Origin: Natrialbaceae archaeon Tc-Br11_E2g14
GTDB lineage: Archaea > Halobacteriota > Halobacteria > Halobacteriales > Natrialbaceae
Direction of reading: 5' to 3'
Assembly (NCBI GenBank): GCA_001564275.1
Contig: LKND01000017.1
Location: 1 to 39,571, forward strand
DNA length: 39,571 bases
The notes below the pieces were generated by a model. It was not told where the DNA came from. It saw nothing but the letters and a program-made list of their open reading frames with translations, and made no database searches. The position numbers and the translations under genes are program-made. Numbering within the stretch: the first letter of the stretch is position 1; each line of letters opens with the position of its first letter. Below are positions 1-7,905 of this stretch, piece after piece.

Positions 1-290
1 CAATCTCCAGTGACAACGACCCCGAGCCGACGACGACTGCTGTCGTCACGATCCGCATCCCATGTGGCGCAGACGGCGACCTCGTCACCGACGCTGAAGA
101 GCGCATCTCACGTCCCGAGGACATCGATGCCGTCACGGTTGACGACCTGCACGGTATCGCTCCGAAGCTTTCGGCAACGACCATCACCGTCGGCATCACC
201 ATTCGTTGGACCACGACAATGACCGATGCGCAGGTGAGGAGACAGCTAGCCGAGGTCCCTGGCCTTGAGTCACTTGAGCGGATCGGATGA
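1..290 (+). CDS. Partial acidic protein, 5' end outside window
   Basis: An open frame runs in from the left edge (first full codon at base 3) to a TGA at 288-290, giving 95 visible C-terminal residues with no stop. The composition is that of a real haloarchaeal protein: rich in Asp, Glu, Thr and Val, with alternating hydrophobic stretches (TAVVTIRIP, ATTITVGITIRW) that suggest a beta-rich fold. The overlapping frame starting at base 10 is Ser/Arg-rich and is a shadow. I do not recognise the family. It is the first of a run of short genes of lower G+C left of the tRNA-Arg gene, so it may belong to an integrated element. Confidence 0.6.
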   Translation, partial: ISSDNDPEPTTTAVVTIRIPCGADGDLVTDAEERISRPEDIDAVTVDDLHGIAPKLSATTITVGITIRWTTTMTDAQVRRQLAEVPGLESLERIG

Positions 291-339
291 GGCGTCATGA
301 ACACGCCTCTCCCGACAATTTATGCGGTTGGCTCTCTAT

Positions 340-681
340 ATGAGCAACATGGAATACGCGGGTGACCGCGGGGAGAAGTTGGAACTCCGTAGAGAACATC
401 CTAGCGGATGGCTCTACCTTACGCAGCACGACGCGATCCCGATCCTCGTAGATGCGTTACTCGATCTTCCGCCGAACTGTGAGTTCACCAAAACAGAACT
501 CGCAGGACACGCCGGCGTCACACGCCAGACCGTCGGCAACTACACCGACCTTCTGCTTGAAATCGAGCTTATTGAGGAAGTCCCGAATACGTCTCCACGT
601 CGATACCGGGTCGCAGACAGCAATGTCGTCCGAGAACTCTTCGAGTTGAACGGCGCGCTCAACAGCGTTGGTGATGAGTAG
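340..681 (+). CDS. Winged-helix transcriptional regulator
   Basis: A 113-residue protein. Its central segment, with the motif TKTELAGHAGVTRQTVGNYTD, reads as helix-turn-helix, followed by a wing-like RRYRVAD segment. This is typical of small haloarchaeal winged-helix regulators that bind DNA as dimers. An in-frame ATG lies at 322, but the TTTATG around 318-323 sits at TATA-box distance from the ATG at 340 (protein beginning MSNMEYAG), so 340 is preferred as a leaderless start. G+C is visibly lower than in the housekeeping genes to the right. The gene at 708 follows after 26 nt and may be co-transcribed. The regulated target is unknown. Confidence 0.7.
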   Translation: MSNMEYAGDRGEKLELRREHPSGWLYLTQHDAIPILVDALLDLPPNCEFTKTELAGHAGVTRQTVGNYTDLLLEIELIEEVPNTSPRRYRVADSNVVRELFELNGALNSVGDE

Positions 682-707
682 CAGTTGGAACGACGTCGAA
701 GACAAAT

Positions 708-971
708 ATGAGCGACTCAAACGCGCCTGAGCACCTCGACGCGAAGCACGAACGCAACCGCGAGCAGCGCATCGAGAGCATCAAGCGGTGGGTCGACTAC
801 ATCAAATCAGAGCCGCCCGAGAAATGGGGGCCACAACAAAACGCTGTCGTCAACGACCAACTCAATGCGGCCCAGACCGTACAGACACCGGCGTCTCATC
901 AGCAACACGTAAAGGACGTGGCGGCCGAGATCCTCGAAGCGAGCAGCGAGTCCGACGCTAAATCGAAGTAG
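708..971 (+). CDS. Hypothetical small charged protein
   Basis: An 87-residue, highly charged, probably helical protein beginning MSDSNAPEHLD. It has no membrane segment and no motif I recognise. The N-terminal half (residues 11-40) is rich in Arg, Glu and Lys and could form one long amphipathic helix. The rest is Gln- and Ala-rich. It starts 26 nt after the winged-helix regulator and is probably in the same transcript. Context suggests an accessory or element-borne gene. The function is unknown. Confidence 0.55.
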   Translation: MSDSNAPEHLDAKHERNREQRIESIKRWVDYIKSEPPEKWGPQQNAVVNDQLNAAQTVQTPASHQQHVKDVAAEILEASSESDAKSK

Positions 972-1070
972 CCGAGTCACTCGCAGCATTACCCGAATAG
1001 GGATATGTTGTCGCGTCTACTGAACGAATTCCGTTAGACAATACTCCGACCAGCCTACACCACCAGGCGA

Positions 1071-1106
1071 GTACTCACACACGCACCTGCGTATCTACGT
1101 GAGTAC
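1071..1106. repeat. Inverted repeat with nearby ACGTAC repeats
   Basis: GTACTCAC at 1071-1078 is the exact reverse complement of GTGAGTAC at 1099-1106, with a 20-base spacer. Two ACGTAC hexamers follow at 1105-1110 and 1117-1122. The structure lies between the genes ending at 971 and starting at 1169. It could be a regulator-binding site (the winged-helix regulator is encoded nearby) or a transcript hairpin. No U-tract follows it, so a terminator is less likely. Confidence 0.35.
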
Positions 1107-1168
1107 GTACATAGGCACGTACCCGAGGCGGGGGTAGATTTTAGGAGGGGAGTCACTTTGTCGACGGC

Positions 1169-1495
1169 TTGTTTCGACGGTCGTTCCTCGGGACTCTCTC
1201 AGCAGTACTGTCACTTCCGCTGATCCCCGGCCGAGTCCGTAAGGATAAGCGCCAACCCGTTCCGTCCGAAGGCAATCTCATGTTCTGGTTCCATTTCTAC
1301 GAAGCGATCAAACGCGACCGACCAATGAGCACGGAGTGGGCGCGCGAAAAGACCGTGGAGGAGTTGAATCTTCAGAACCTCACCGAGGAGGAAGCCGTCC
1401 GCCACTTAGAATTAGCGAACGAAGGGGTGTACGACACTGACGACGTGCCAGAACGATGGCGTACCCTTTTCGAGAAGATGGAACAGGAACTGTGA
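1169..1495 (+). CDS. Hypothetical protein with Tat-like N-terminus
   Basis: A 108-residue protein starting at a TTG, the only usable start in frame (a stop lies in frame at 1142-1144). The N-terminus FRRSFLGT followed by a hydrophobic stretch resembles a twin-arginine (Tat) signal, but the rest is short, acidic and helical, ending in a Glu-rich tail, with no recognised domain. Oddity: a strong Shine-Dalgarno-like AGGAGGGG at 1143-1150 is well spaced for a different TTG at 1158, which reads only 21 codons. A one-base slip near 1173-1175 would join that start to this frame as MSTACFRRSFLGT. Either a single-base deletion inactivated the native start or the TTG at 1169 is used. Confidence 0.5.
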   Translation: MFRRSFLGTLSAVLSLPLIPGRVRKDKRQPVPSEGNLMFWFHFYEAIKRDRPMSTEWAREKTVEELNLQNLTEEEAVRHLELANEGVYDTDDVPERWRTLFEKMEQEL

Positions 1496-1775
1496 GGTAC
1501 GAGGAACTGCGCGGATGCAGACGGGACCCATATCTGAAGTGTTGAGTTGAGTGGCGGGAAGAGGGCGGAAATTGGACACCAAGGTCTCGCGCGCGCCGCC
1601 AATTACACACTCTACCCTAGTATTATGTGGCCAGACTGTCAATCAAATGTTGGCGAATCGCATGACACCGACGACCCCAATCACGACGCGTGATGAAATC
1701 AGATCGGCCGAAGAGGGGTTCCTTTATAAGCGTCGTACTGCCGTCTGCCAAATGATGCCTGTCACGCAGAATGAT

Positions 1776-1849
1776 GGGCGCTGCAGGATTTGAACCCGCG
1801 ACAACTTGGTCCGAAGCCAAGCACTCTGTCCAGACTGAGCTAAGCGCCC
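1776..1849 (-). tRNA. tRNA-Arg (anticodon TCG)
   Basis: The reverse strand folds as a full 74-nt cloverleaf: acceptor GGGCGCT/AGCGCCC, D-arm with GCTC/GAGT, anticodon stem CTTGG/CCAAG with loop CTTCGGA, and T-arm GCGGG-TTCAAAT-CCTGC. The anticodon at loop positions 34-36 is TCG, which reads CGA arginine codons. CCA is not encoded, as is usual in haloarchaea, and no intron is seen. Its 3' end faces the block of small lower-G+C genes at 1-1500, the arrangement expected when an element has integrated into a tRNA gene. Confidence 0.95.
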
Positions 1850-1874
1850 GCACCTCGAGGTATCTGTCCACCCC

Positions 1875-1881
1875 GTATAAG
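1875..1881 (-). promoter_or_regulatory. TATA box of tRNA-Arg
   Basis: CTTATAC on the minus strand, centred about 29 bp upstream of the mature tRNA 5' end. This is the usual position for an archaeal TATA element driving a tRNA gene. Confidence 0.55.
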
Positions 1882-2033
1882 TCACTCGATTTGCGTTATT
1901 CGAACCGGTCCTCCTTTCATGACTGCTGACGCGATAGTCGGGATAGGCCGTTCTGTACTGTCGTTTGCCCGGTCATCGAGCAACCGGCCGTACAGTCGGG
2001 CACATTCACTCCGGGGAGAGAGGTATCGGTCGG

Positions 2034-2040
2034 TTTATAC
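2034..2040 (+). promoter_or_regulatory. TATA box of the prenyltransferase gene
   Basis: TTTATAC is centred 27 bp before the ATG at 2064. This supports a leaderless transcript and excludes the upstream in-frame start at 1965. Confidence 0.65.
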
Positions 2041-2063
2041 GGCCACCCTCGCATCTGGCGAGC

Positions 2064-2909
2064 ATGTCGATGGGTGAGGCTGCTCGAGGTTACCTCGAGG
2101 TGACGCGGCCGATGAACGCGGTTGCGGCTGCGGTCTTGACGTTCATCGGGGCGTTCGTGGCTGGCGGGAGTGACGTGGTGTCGGTGCCGGTTGGAGCGGC
2201 GGTCGGAGCGACCGCCTTGGCAGTCGGCGCGGGGAACGCGATCAACGACTACTTCGATCGAGAGATCGACCGGATCAACCAGCCTGGGCGACCGATCCCG
2301 CGAGGGGCGGTCAGCCCACAGGGGGTGCTGGGGTTCAGCGCTGCGTTGTTTGCACTGGCCGTTGGGGTGGCACTCTTGTTACCACGGCTGGCGATTGCAA
2401 TCGCCGTGGTCAACTTGCTGGCGTTGATCAGTTATACGGAGTATTTCAAGGGTATGCCGGGTCTGGGAAACGCGCTCGTCGCCTATCTCGTCGGGAGTAC
2501 GTTTCTCTTCGGAGCAGCGGCCGTGAGTGACGTTGGCTCGGTTGTGGTCCTCTTCGTGCTGGCGGCCACCGCGACGTTGACGCGGGAGATCATCAAGGAC
2601 GTCGAGGATCTCGAGGGTGATCGCGAGGAGGGGTTGAACACCTTACCGATCGCAATCGGTGCGCGTCGATCGCTCTGGGTGGCAACCGCGTTATTACTGG
2701 GTGCCGTTGCTGCGAGTCCGCTCCCGTTCCTCTTCGAGTATTTCGGTGTGGCATACCTGGTCATCGTGGTTCCGGCTGTGGCGGTGATGGTGTACGCAGC
2801 GTACGCGAGTTTCACGGATCCGACGGCCGGCCAATCGGCGATGAAATATGGCATGTTTCTGGCCGCACTGGCGTTCATTGTCGGTCGCGCTGAGGTCGTG
2901 CTGGCCTGA
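2064..2909 (+). CDS. Digeranylgeranylglyceryl phosphate synthase (UbiA family)
   Basis: A 281-residue integral membrane prenyltransferase. It should add the second geranylgeranyl chain to geranylgeranylglyceryl phosphate, the second ether-bond step of archaeal membrane lipid synthesis. The first Asp-rich motif, NDYFDREID at residues 61-69 followed by the RPIPRG segment, binds the Mg-diphosphate of the prenyl donor. The second, with Asp179, Asp182 and Asp186 (DVEDLEGD), is equally clear. About eight or nine hydrophobic helices surround them, which is normal length for the family. The ATG at 2064 is chosen because of the TATA box 27 bp upstream; the frame is open from 1965. UbiA relatives for quinones exist, but this motif set and length fit the archaeal lipid enzyme best. 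Confidence 0.88.
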   Translation: MSMGEAARGYLEVTRPMNAVAAAVLTFIGAFVAGGSDVVSVPVGAAVGATALAVGAGNAINDYFDREIDRINQPGRPIPRGAVSPQGVLGFSAALFALAVGVALLLPRLAIAIAVVNLLALISYTEYFKGMPGLGNALVAYLVGSTFLFGAAAVSDVGSVVVLFVLAATATLTREIIKDVEDLEGDREEGLNTLPIAIGARRSLWVATALLLGAVAASPLPFLFEYFGVAYLVIVVPAVAVMVYAAYASFTDPTAGQSAMKYGMFLAALAFIVGRAEVVLA

Positions 2910-3164
2910 GCCGGCCCCAGTATCGACTACCGATTGTGTGGGTGTCGTTGACCGCGACGGGCTCGTGCCGACGCCGTGATCAGACAACGGTATCGGTGCC
3001 AACCGTTGATCGGCGAACCCCGCGGAAGCAGCCGGTTTCCGACCGCCCCGAAACAGTGTAATCAAAAGGACTATATCCCGCTCACCGCATTTTCGTAGCA
3101 AGGTAGACGGACCCGCGAGTGTCGGAGGCCACGCGCGGAGGCCGTTGGCATGTGAGTATCTGGT

Positions 3165-3788
3165 ATGTACGATCTCGCTGATGTGCTCCCGGAAGAGTCG
3201 ATCGCCCCCGGCACGAACGTGCTGATCGCGGGGCCGCCACTCACGGGCAAGCGACATCTCGCTCTCGAGGTACTGGCGAGTGGGGCGACCAACGGGGAGG
3301 GGACGATCGTCGTCACGACCAAGGATAGCGCGAACAAACTCGTCTCGGAAATCGCCGATCGAAGTGGGACGGAGCACTCACATCTCGGTATTGTCGACTG
3401 TGTGACAAAACAACGCGGCATCGAGACCACTGACGACGATCCTCGAATCAAGTACGCATCGTCACCGGTTGACATGACCGGTATCGGGATCAAGCTCTCC
3501 GAGTTCCTGCAGGAGTTCTACGAGGTCCGCGGGTTGACCGAGAATCGTGTGTTGCTCCACTCGGTGTCGACGCTGTTGATGTACTCGAATCTCCAGACGG
3601 TGTTTCGATTCCTCCACGTGTTCACGGGACGCATCCAGAGTGCGGACGCACTGGGCGTCTACGTCATCGACTCGACGGCTCACGACGATCAGACCATGAA
3701 CACGCTCAAACAACTCTTCGATGGCGTCATTGAAATCGAAGAGAACCAAGCGGGCGAACAGACGATTCGGACAGCGGGGCTTTCCTGA
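3165..3788 (+). CDS. RecA-superfamily ATPase (KaiC/RadA-like)
   Basis: A 207-residue cytoplasmic protein. The P-loop is GPPLTGKR at residues 23-30, preceded by a short strand (NVLIAG) and followed by a helix and strand (GTIVVTT) as in the RecA/KaiC fold. A hydrophobic strand with VLLHSVSTLLMYS around residues 129-141 stands where Walker B would be, but it lacks the usual terminal Asp. Haloarchaea carry many such single-domain ATPases, annotated as KaiC-like or HTR-like, and their roles are mostly unknown. The start follows a GGAGG-type ribosome site in a leader that begins near a TATA-like CTATATCC at about 3070. It is followed after 72 nt by a separate leaderless gene. Confidence 0.75.
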   Translation: MYDLADVLPEESIAPGTNVLIAGPPLTGKRHLALEVLASGATNGEGTIVVTTKDSANKLVSEIADRSGTEHSHLGIVDCVTKQRGIETTDDDPRIKYASSPVDMTGIGIKLSEFLQEFYEVRGLTENRVLLHSVSTLLMYSNLQTVFRFLHVFTGRIQSADALGVYVIDSTAHDDQTMNTLKQLFDGVIEIEENQAGEQTIRTAGLS

Positions 3789-3860
3789 CGCACGCTCGAG
3801 AGCCGTGGCCACCCCGGAGTCGAGCGACGGTATTAATCGGGTCCACGCCCACGCTCGAGT

Positions 3861-4271
3861 ATGCCAGTCACTGACGATGTGTCTATTCGGGCCGTCCTCG
3901 AGGCCGATAGCGTCGCTGTCGTGGGTTGTTCGACCACCCGAGGAAAGCCGGCACACGACGTTCCAGACTACTTGCTCGAGCAGGGGTACGACGTGATCCC
4001 CGTAAACCCGTATGCCGAGACCGTGCTGGGCCGGGAGGCGCTCGAATCCGTCGCCGACGTTCGGTCGCCGGTCGACGTGGTCTGTGTCTTTCGGCCGAGT
4101 GACGAGGTCGAGGGGATCGTCGACGCCGTGCTCGATCGTGCGGACGAACCGGTGATCTGGACCCAGCTGGGCATCGTGGACGGTGAGGCGGCGGCGCGAG
4201 CGGAACGGGCGGGTCTGAGGGTAGTGCAGGATCGCTGTATGAAGCTGGAACACCGTCGGTTACTGGGGTGA
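3861..4271 (+). CDS. CoA-binding domain protein (YccU type)
   Basis: A 136-residue, single-domain Rossmann protein. The N-terminal region VAVVGCSTTRGKPAHDVP (residues 17-34), the following QGYDVIPVNP, and a central VDVVCVFRPSDEV are characteristic of the stand-alone CoA-binding family related to the N-terminal domain of succinyl-CoA synthetase alpha. These proteins bind CoA or acyl-CoA, but their physiological role is not established. The gene is leaderless: a TATA-like GGTATTAATC lies about 27 bp before the ATG. Length is normal for the family. It converges with the cysteine synthase gene on the other strand. Confidence 0.85.
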   Translation: MPVTDDVSIRAVLEADSVAVVGCSTTRGKPAHDVPDYLLEQGYDVIPVNPYAETVLGREALESVADVRSPVDVVCVFRPSDEVEGIVDAVLDRADEPVIWTQLGIVDGEAAARAERAGLRVVQDRCMKLEHRRLLG

Positions 4272-4540
4272 TGATTACCTCGACACGGCGAAGTCGTGGG
4301 ACCGTGGAGTGTCCTCTGTACGGTCAGGGAACGTATTGCAGGGCCGGTGATCCGAGGGCACCTGGACAGCACACGTCGTTCGAGTGAACCGGCCAGCGGA
4401 GCGACACAAGCACCGCCAGACCCGACAGCAATTTTAGCCCTACCCACGACGTCAACGCAGCAATCTCTCGAGTGCGACCCGCTGGCGTCCGTGGGACGAA
4501 CAATCAGCGGCCCGATGACCGATCGGCGTCACCGCCTGCG

Positions 4541-5521
4541 CTACCCTTCCCACTCGTCGAACGAGCGATAGATGCCCTTCGAGAGATAGCGCTCACTGGA
4601 GTCCGGGAAGACGGTGACGACGCTGTCAGCAGGCGTGGAGAGTTCCCCATCGGCTATGTTTCGGGCAACGTGTTTCGCGGTGACGCTGGCAGCGGCGGCA
4701 CTCGAGGCGACCAGGTGGCCCTCCTCGGCTGCGAGGCGTTTGAGTTCCTCGTGGGCCGATTCGTCGGGAACAGCGTAGACCTCATCGACGAGATCGGGTT
4801 CGAACAGTTCGTTCGTGTCGGTGTTGTGGGTGCCGATGCCCTCGATCTTGTACTCGTCCTCGCGGCGATCGTGATCGAGAAACTCGCCGTAGAGCGATCC
4901 CTCCGGCTCGACGGCGGCGACGTAGGTGTCCGGGTGCTGTTCGCGTGCGTAGCGGGCAATGCCCATGAGCGTGCCCGCAGTCCCGCACCCGGCGACGACG
5001 GCCCCCACCTTCCCGTCCAGCGCCTCGTAGATTTCGGGCCCGGTCGTCTCGTAGTGGGCCTCCGTGTTGAGCGGATTGGCGAACTGCTGGGGGACGACCG
5101 CGTCGTCGAGCTCGTCGGCCAGCTCGTGGGCTCGCTCGATCGCGCCGCCCATACCGTCGGCGGTGGGCGTGTTGATAATTTCGGCCCCGAGTGCGTCCAT
5201 GAGTTGCTGTTTCTCGAGGCTGAAACGCTCGGGAACGACGAAGATGGCGTCGAGTCCGAGCTGGCCCGCAGCGATCGCAAACCCGATGCCAGTGTTGCCC
5301 GCGGTCGGTTCGATGACCGTGCCACCCGTGGGGAGGTCCCCGCGCTCGAGCATGCGTTCGAGCATGTATCGACCGATCCGGTCCTTGATCGATGCCCCGG
5401 GATTGAAGGACTCGAGTTTCGCGTAGATCGGCACGCCGGCGGGGCCATCGTGGAGACGGACGAGCGGCGTCTGCCCGATGGTCTCGAGTACGGTATCCAA
5501 CGGTCGCTCGTGGCTGGTCAT
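4541..5521 (-). CDS. cysK: Cysteine synthase (PLP-dependent)
   Basis: A 326-residue PLP fold-type II beta-substitution enzyme. It should make L-cysteine from an activated serine and sulfide. Lys46 in SIKDR is the Schiff-base lysine; TAGNTGI at 73-79 is the substrate/cofactor loop and GCGTAGTLMG the phosphate-binding loop. The family consensus has Ser where TAGNTG has Ala. The ATG at 5521 gives the typical N-terminus (LETIGQTPLVRL); the TTG at 5539 would add six residues. The gene stands alone, with the convergent CoA-binding gene 269 nt away. Cystathionine beta-synthase or O-phosphoserine sulfhydrylase activity cannot be excluded from sequence alone. Confidence 0.85.
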   Translation of the reverse strand: MTSHERPLDTVLETIGQTPLVRLHDGPAGVPIYAKLESFNPGASIKDRIGRYMLERMLERGDLPTGGTVIEPTAGNTGIGFAIAAGQLGLDAIFVVPERFSLEKQQLMDALGAEIINTPTADGMGGAIERAHELADELDDAVVPQQFANPLNTEAHYETTGPEIYEALDGKVGAVVAGCGTAGTLMGIARYAREQHPDTYVAAVEPEGSLYGEFLDHDRREDEYKIEGIGTHNTDTNELFEPDLVDEVYAVPDESAHEELKRLAAEEGHLVASSAAAASVTAKHVARNIADGELSTPADSVVTVFPDSSERYLSKGIYRSFDEWEG

Positions 5522-5639
5522 TGGTCCTTGTGTTGGCAAATGTTGCCCCCGTTGTTAGCTCTTCTCATCGGCGACAATCGATGGCCGGTGGAGCGCATCC
5601 CGCAGGGAATAACACCGGGGGTCGGTTCGCCCGTCTCGA

Positions 5640-5975
5640 TCAGGCGTCCTCGGTCACCGCGTTGTCGGTATTGGACCCCGCCTCGGCTGTGCCCCCCTTG
5701 CCATCGTTCGCTTCGCCGTCTCCTGGTTCCGCCTCGTCGATGGCGGCCTCGGCCAGGATCTCCTCGGCGTCGAGGCCCTGCTCCGCCGCGATGGCGACGA
5801 GCAGCGCCCGCTGTTCGGTGATGTTGTGGTCGAGTTTCGTCACCGTGTCGTGAGTGTCGTCGACCTCCTCCTCGAGGTTGATGATCCGCTCCTGGAGTTC
5901 CTGCACCTGTCGGTACATCGCCTCAGCGCGGTCGGACAGTCCCTGGATCTTCTTTGCAGTGCTGCCAAGTCCCAT
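5640..5975 (-). CDS. Haloarchaeal coiled-coil protein (DUF5798-like)
   Basis: A 111-residue soluble protein. Residues 1-60 carry a helical heptad pattern (AEAMYRQVQELQERIINLEEE) typical of a coiled coil. A conserved patch QRALLVAIAAEQGLDAEEIL follows, then a low-complexity acidic tail. It matches my memory of the haloarchaeal DUF5798 family, whose function is unknown. The ATG at 5975 gives the family N-terminus MGLGSTAKK; the longer open frame to 6026 adds a Thr-rich leader unlike homologues. It is divergent from the membrane protein gene at 6093. Confidence 0.75.
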   Translation of the reverse strand: MGLGSTAKKIQGLSDRAEAMYRQVQELQERIINLEEEVDDTHDTVTKLDHNITEQRALLVAIAAEQGLDAEEILAEAAIDEAEPGDGEANDGKGGTAEAGSNTDNAVTEDA

Positions 5976-6092
5976 ATCGTCCGTTCGTCGATCCAGCGAG
6001 TTGAGTGTTGTCGTTGTCGTCGACACCCGAAACTACGCACTCCACCGTGCGAGACCGGACGGATTAAGCCTCGAGCGTTCGACGGACCGCAC

Positions 6093-6557
6093 ATGCGCAA
6101 GGATCAACGACCGCCAACGCTCGGGATCGTTGCGGCCGTCGCCTACGTGTTCGTGGCCCTGGCACCCTATCTCGCCGCCTCACTGGGGCCTGACGAATCG
6201 GAAGGAGCTGCCGCGATGATCGCCCTCCCGGTCGAACGAACCCTGCTCGAGTTGTACTTCACCGCCGGATTGGCCGGGCCGGATCTGCTCTCGCTTTTCG
6301 CTGTCGTCACCGTCGTGCTGTTCGCCGCGGGCCGTCAAGGTCGGTCGGAACCGGACCTGATCGCTGGCGTGACGCTCGTGGTGGGAATCGTGCTCTGTCT
6401 GGGCACGGTTCACTGGGCGCTCGCCGTCCCCGAAGCGGTGATCGCCAACGCGAGCGGGCCGTTGTGGTTCGAGTACCACCGATGGCTGACCGCGTTCGTT
6501 TCCCTCGGCGTTCCCATCGCAGCAGGCTGGTATGCGCGTGTGCTGGGCCTATTGTAA
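6093..6557 (+). CDS. Four-helix haloarchaeal membrane protein
   Basis: A 154-residue protein with four hydrophobic segments (about residues 10-30, 55-80, 88-110 and 128-150), beginning MRKDQRPPTLGIVAAV. This resembles a small uncharacterised membrane family conserved in haloarchaea (I believe DUF7548). No catalytic motif is visible. The ATG at 6093 follows a TATA-like GGATTAAG about 29 bp upstream and fits a leaderless start; the open frame extends upstream to 5826 only because it runs antisense to the coiled-coil gene. Confidence 0.7.
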   Translation: MRKDQRPPTLGIVAAVAYVFVALAPYLAASLGPDESEGAAAMIALPVERTLLELYFTAGLAGPDLLSLFAVVTVVLFAAGRQGRSEPDLIAGVTLVVGIVLCLGTVHWALAVPEAVIANASGPLWFEYHRWLTAFVSLGVPIAAGWYARVLGLL

Positions 6558-6746
6558 CCGACTCGTTGGATCGTCAAATTTCGAGAAAGCCACGGATTTT
6601 GTGGGGAAGCGGCTATCGAGGGAAGAACGCAGTATCAGCCAGTTCGATGGATCAAACGGTCGAACTGTATCTCGATAAAAAGAGTCACCAGATACTACCA
6701 ATACTTCGACAAGAAAGCTTATACCGGACGACTCTGGTTATCGGAT

Positions 6747-7076
6747 ATGGCACGCGATACTCCGGTACGCGACCCGACGCAGCCAGCACAGCAGGCAACT
6801 GACCTCCCAAACCTCGTGACCATCGTTGGTCGTGGCGTCCCATCGAGTTTCGAACTAACCGTCGATGGCGACCTCGAGATGGTCGATGAAAATCCGGCGG
6901 CAACGGCAACGACGATTTCCGGCGGCGTCGCCGAGGGATCGATCGACGTGGGCGTCAGACGGTTCCGATTCTCCGGGCAGATGGCGAACGTTCAGGTCGT
7001 CGACTGGAACGGCAACACCGCCCCCGAATCCAGCAGCGTCCCCGCTGTTCACGTCGACTACGGCGTCGAGCACTGA
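6747..7076 (+). CDS. Conserved haloarchaeal hypothetical, beta-rich
   Basis: A 109-residue acidic protein, with no signal or membrane segment, made of short beta-strand-like stretches (SFELTVDGDLEMV, GVRRFRFSGQMANVQVVDWNG) and ending in VPAVHVDYGVEH. I recall similar short proteins with the VVDWNG and VHVDYG signatures from many haloarchaea, often in several copies, but none has a known role. The TATA-like CTTATACC at 6718-6725 lies 26 bp before the ATG, so the gene appears leaderless and monocistronic. Confidence 0.7.
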   Translation: MARDTPVRDPTQPAQQATDLPNLVTIVGRGVPSSFELTVDGDLEMVDENPAATATTISGGVAEGSIDVGVRRFRFSGQMANVQVVDWNGNTAPESSSVPAVHVDYGVEH

Positions 7077-7544
7077 ACGTCGCCTCTCTTACCGAATCAG
7101 TCGAGCCAATCAGGCTCAGTCTGGAGACGGGATAGTCCCGGCTGGGACTCCTCCCAGGAGTAAAGGTGTGGGCTTTCTCCTCGAGTTCGGGTAATGACGT
7201 CAGCAGCGACGATGGCATCCCGCGACCGTCGTCACCAGCATGCATCAGGACTACCGGTGACACGTCACCGCGACACCGAGTCGTGGCACGCAGGCTGACT
7301 GTCGTCGGCGAGTATAGATGCGCACGGGCAGTCTACGATGGGCATAAGTTATCGCGATACTGCAGGTAATCAGGAGGCAGGATATGTGTCAGTCGACCAG
7401 TAACGCGCCCACAATTGGGCCGAGTACAAGTACGCTTTAATCGACAGACTGCGTCGACTTAGAACGTGTCTGTTCGATCGTTACATACCATACTCAGCGA
7501 GAAGACTTATGTACCCCTCCAGCCTGAGCCACGAGCGAACGCCG
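7077..7544. other. Intergenic region with decayed element end
   Basis: No convincing gene. It contains two adjacent hairpins and a block resembling an IS200/IS605-type end (7144-7185, listed separately), and a TATA-like CTTATGT near 7507 that probably serves the small membrane protein at 7545. The remaining frames are short and not haloarchaeal in composition. Confidence 0.5.
7134..7185 (+). mobile_element. Solo IS200/IS605-type end, degenerate
   Basis: The hairpins AGTCCC-GGCT-GGGACT (7134-7149) and CTCCT-CCC-AGGAG (7148-7160) are followed by TAAAG, GGGCTTT and TCCTCGA. The same order with matching spacing occurs at 14476-14515. That arrangement is characteristic of the ends of haloarchaeal IS200/IS605 (IS1341-like) elements. 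No transposase sequence is nearby, so this is a relic or solo end. Confidence 0.4.
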
Positions 7545-7721
7545 ATGAAAACCCGCGTGTACCACGCGACGTTGTTCGCACTGTATCAGCTCTGTATCGC
7601 GATCGGTATCGTCGTGATGCCGCTCGCAATTGCCGCCCACCAGGCGGGGATCGACATCCCCGTTCACAAGGTCCTCGCCAGCGTCGGTGAGGCCTACGAG
7701 AACGCACAAATGCAGCCCTGA
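7545..7721 (+). CDS. Small single-helix membrane protein
   Basis: A 58-residue protein beginning MKTRVYHATLFALYQLCI. It has one long hydrophobic stretch (about residues 8-32) followed by a conserved-looking HQAGIDIPVHKVLASVG segment. The size and pattern suggest a small inner-membrane protein of the type conserved across haloarchaea, function unknown. The upstream frame to 7509 is a possible extension, but the ATG at 7545 gives the natural N-terminus. A short T-run follows the stop at about 7733 and may terminate transcription. Confidence 0.65.
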   Translation: MKTRVYHATLFALYQLCIAIGIVVMPLAIAAHQAGIDIPVHKVLASVGEAYENAQMQP

Positions 7722-7905
7722 GATTGCACTGGTTTTTCGCCGCCCGTCTCGCCACCTGAGCGCCAGCCACGGGGTCGGCGCTTGGCGATGAATTCTTCTC
7801 CGATGGCGTGTCGATGGATTTGATAATGGGCGTACCGTGCCCACTGGAGTTGATTGGATGATCTCGTCGACGGACCTGTCGGCGATTAGCGGGTGAACTG
7901 CGTCA

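Larger units (their letters stand above)
1496..2063. other. Intergenic region with only a tRNA gene
   Basis: Apart from the tRNA-Arg gene and its promoter, no convincing coding sequence is present. The short frames here overlap the tRNA or lack haloarchaeal composition. A TTTATAAG at about 1723-1730 looks like a TATA box but points to no gene. The promoter of the prenyltransferase gene lies at 2034-2040. Confidence 0.6.

Noticed and set aside
1723..1793. TATA-like TTTATAAG followed by a short frame ending in the tRNA
   Set aside because: The frame is about 14 codons and is antisense to the tRNA 3' end; probably chance.
4472..5821. Plus-strand open frame of 449 codons
   Set aside because: Antisense to cysteine synthase, which shows the PLP lysine and GNTG loop. 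High G+C leaves the opposite frame free of stops.
6558..6746. CCAC...GTGG hairpin after the membrane gene
   Set aside because: Four-base arms only, with no T-run at terminator distance; not called as a terminator.
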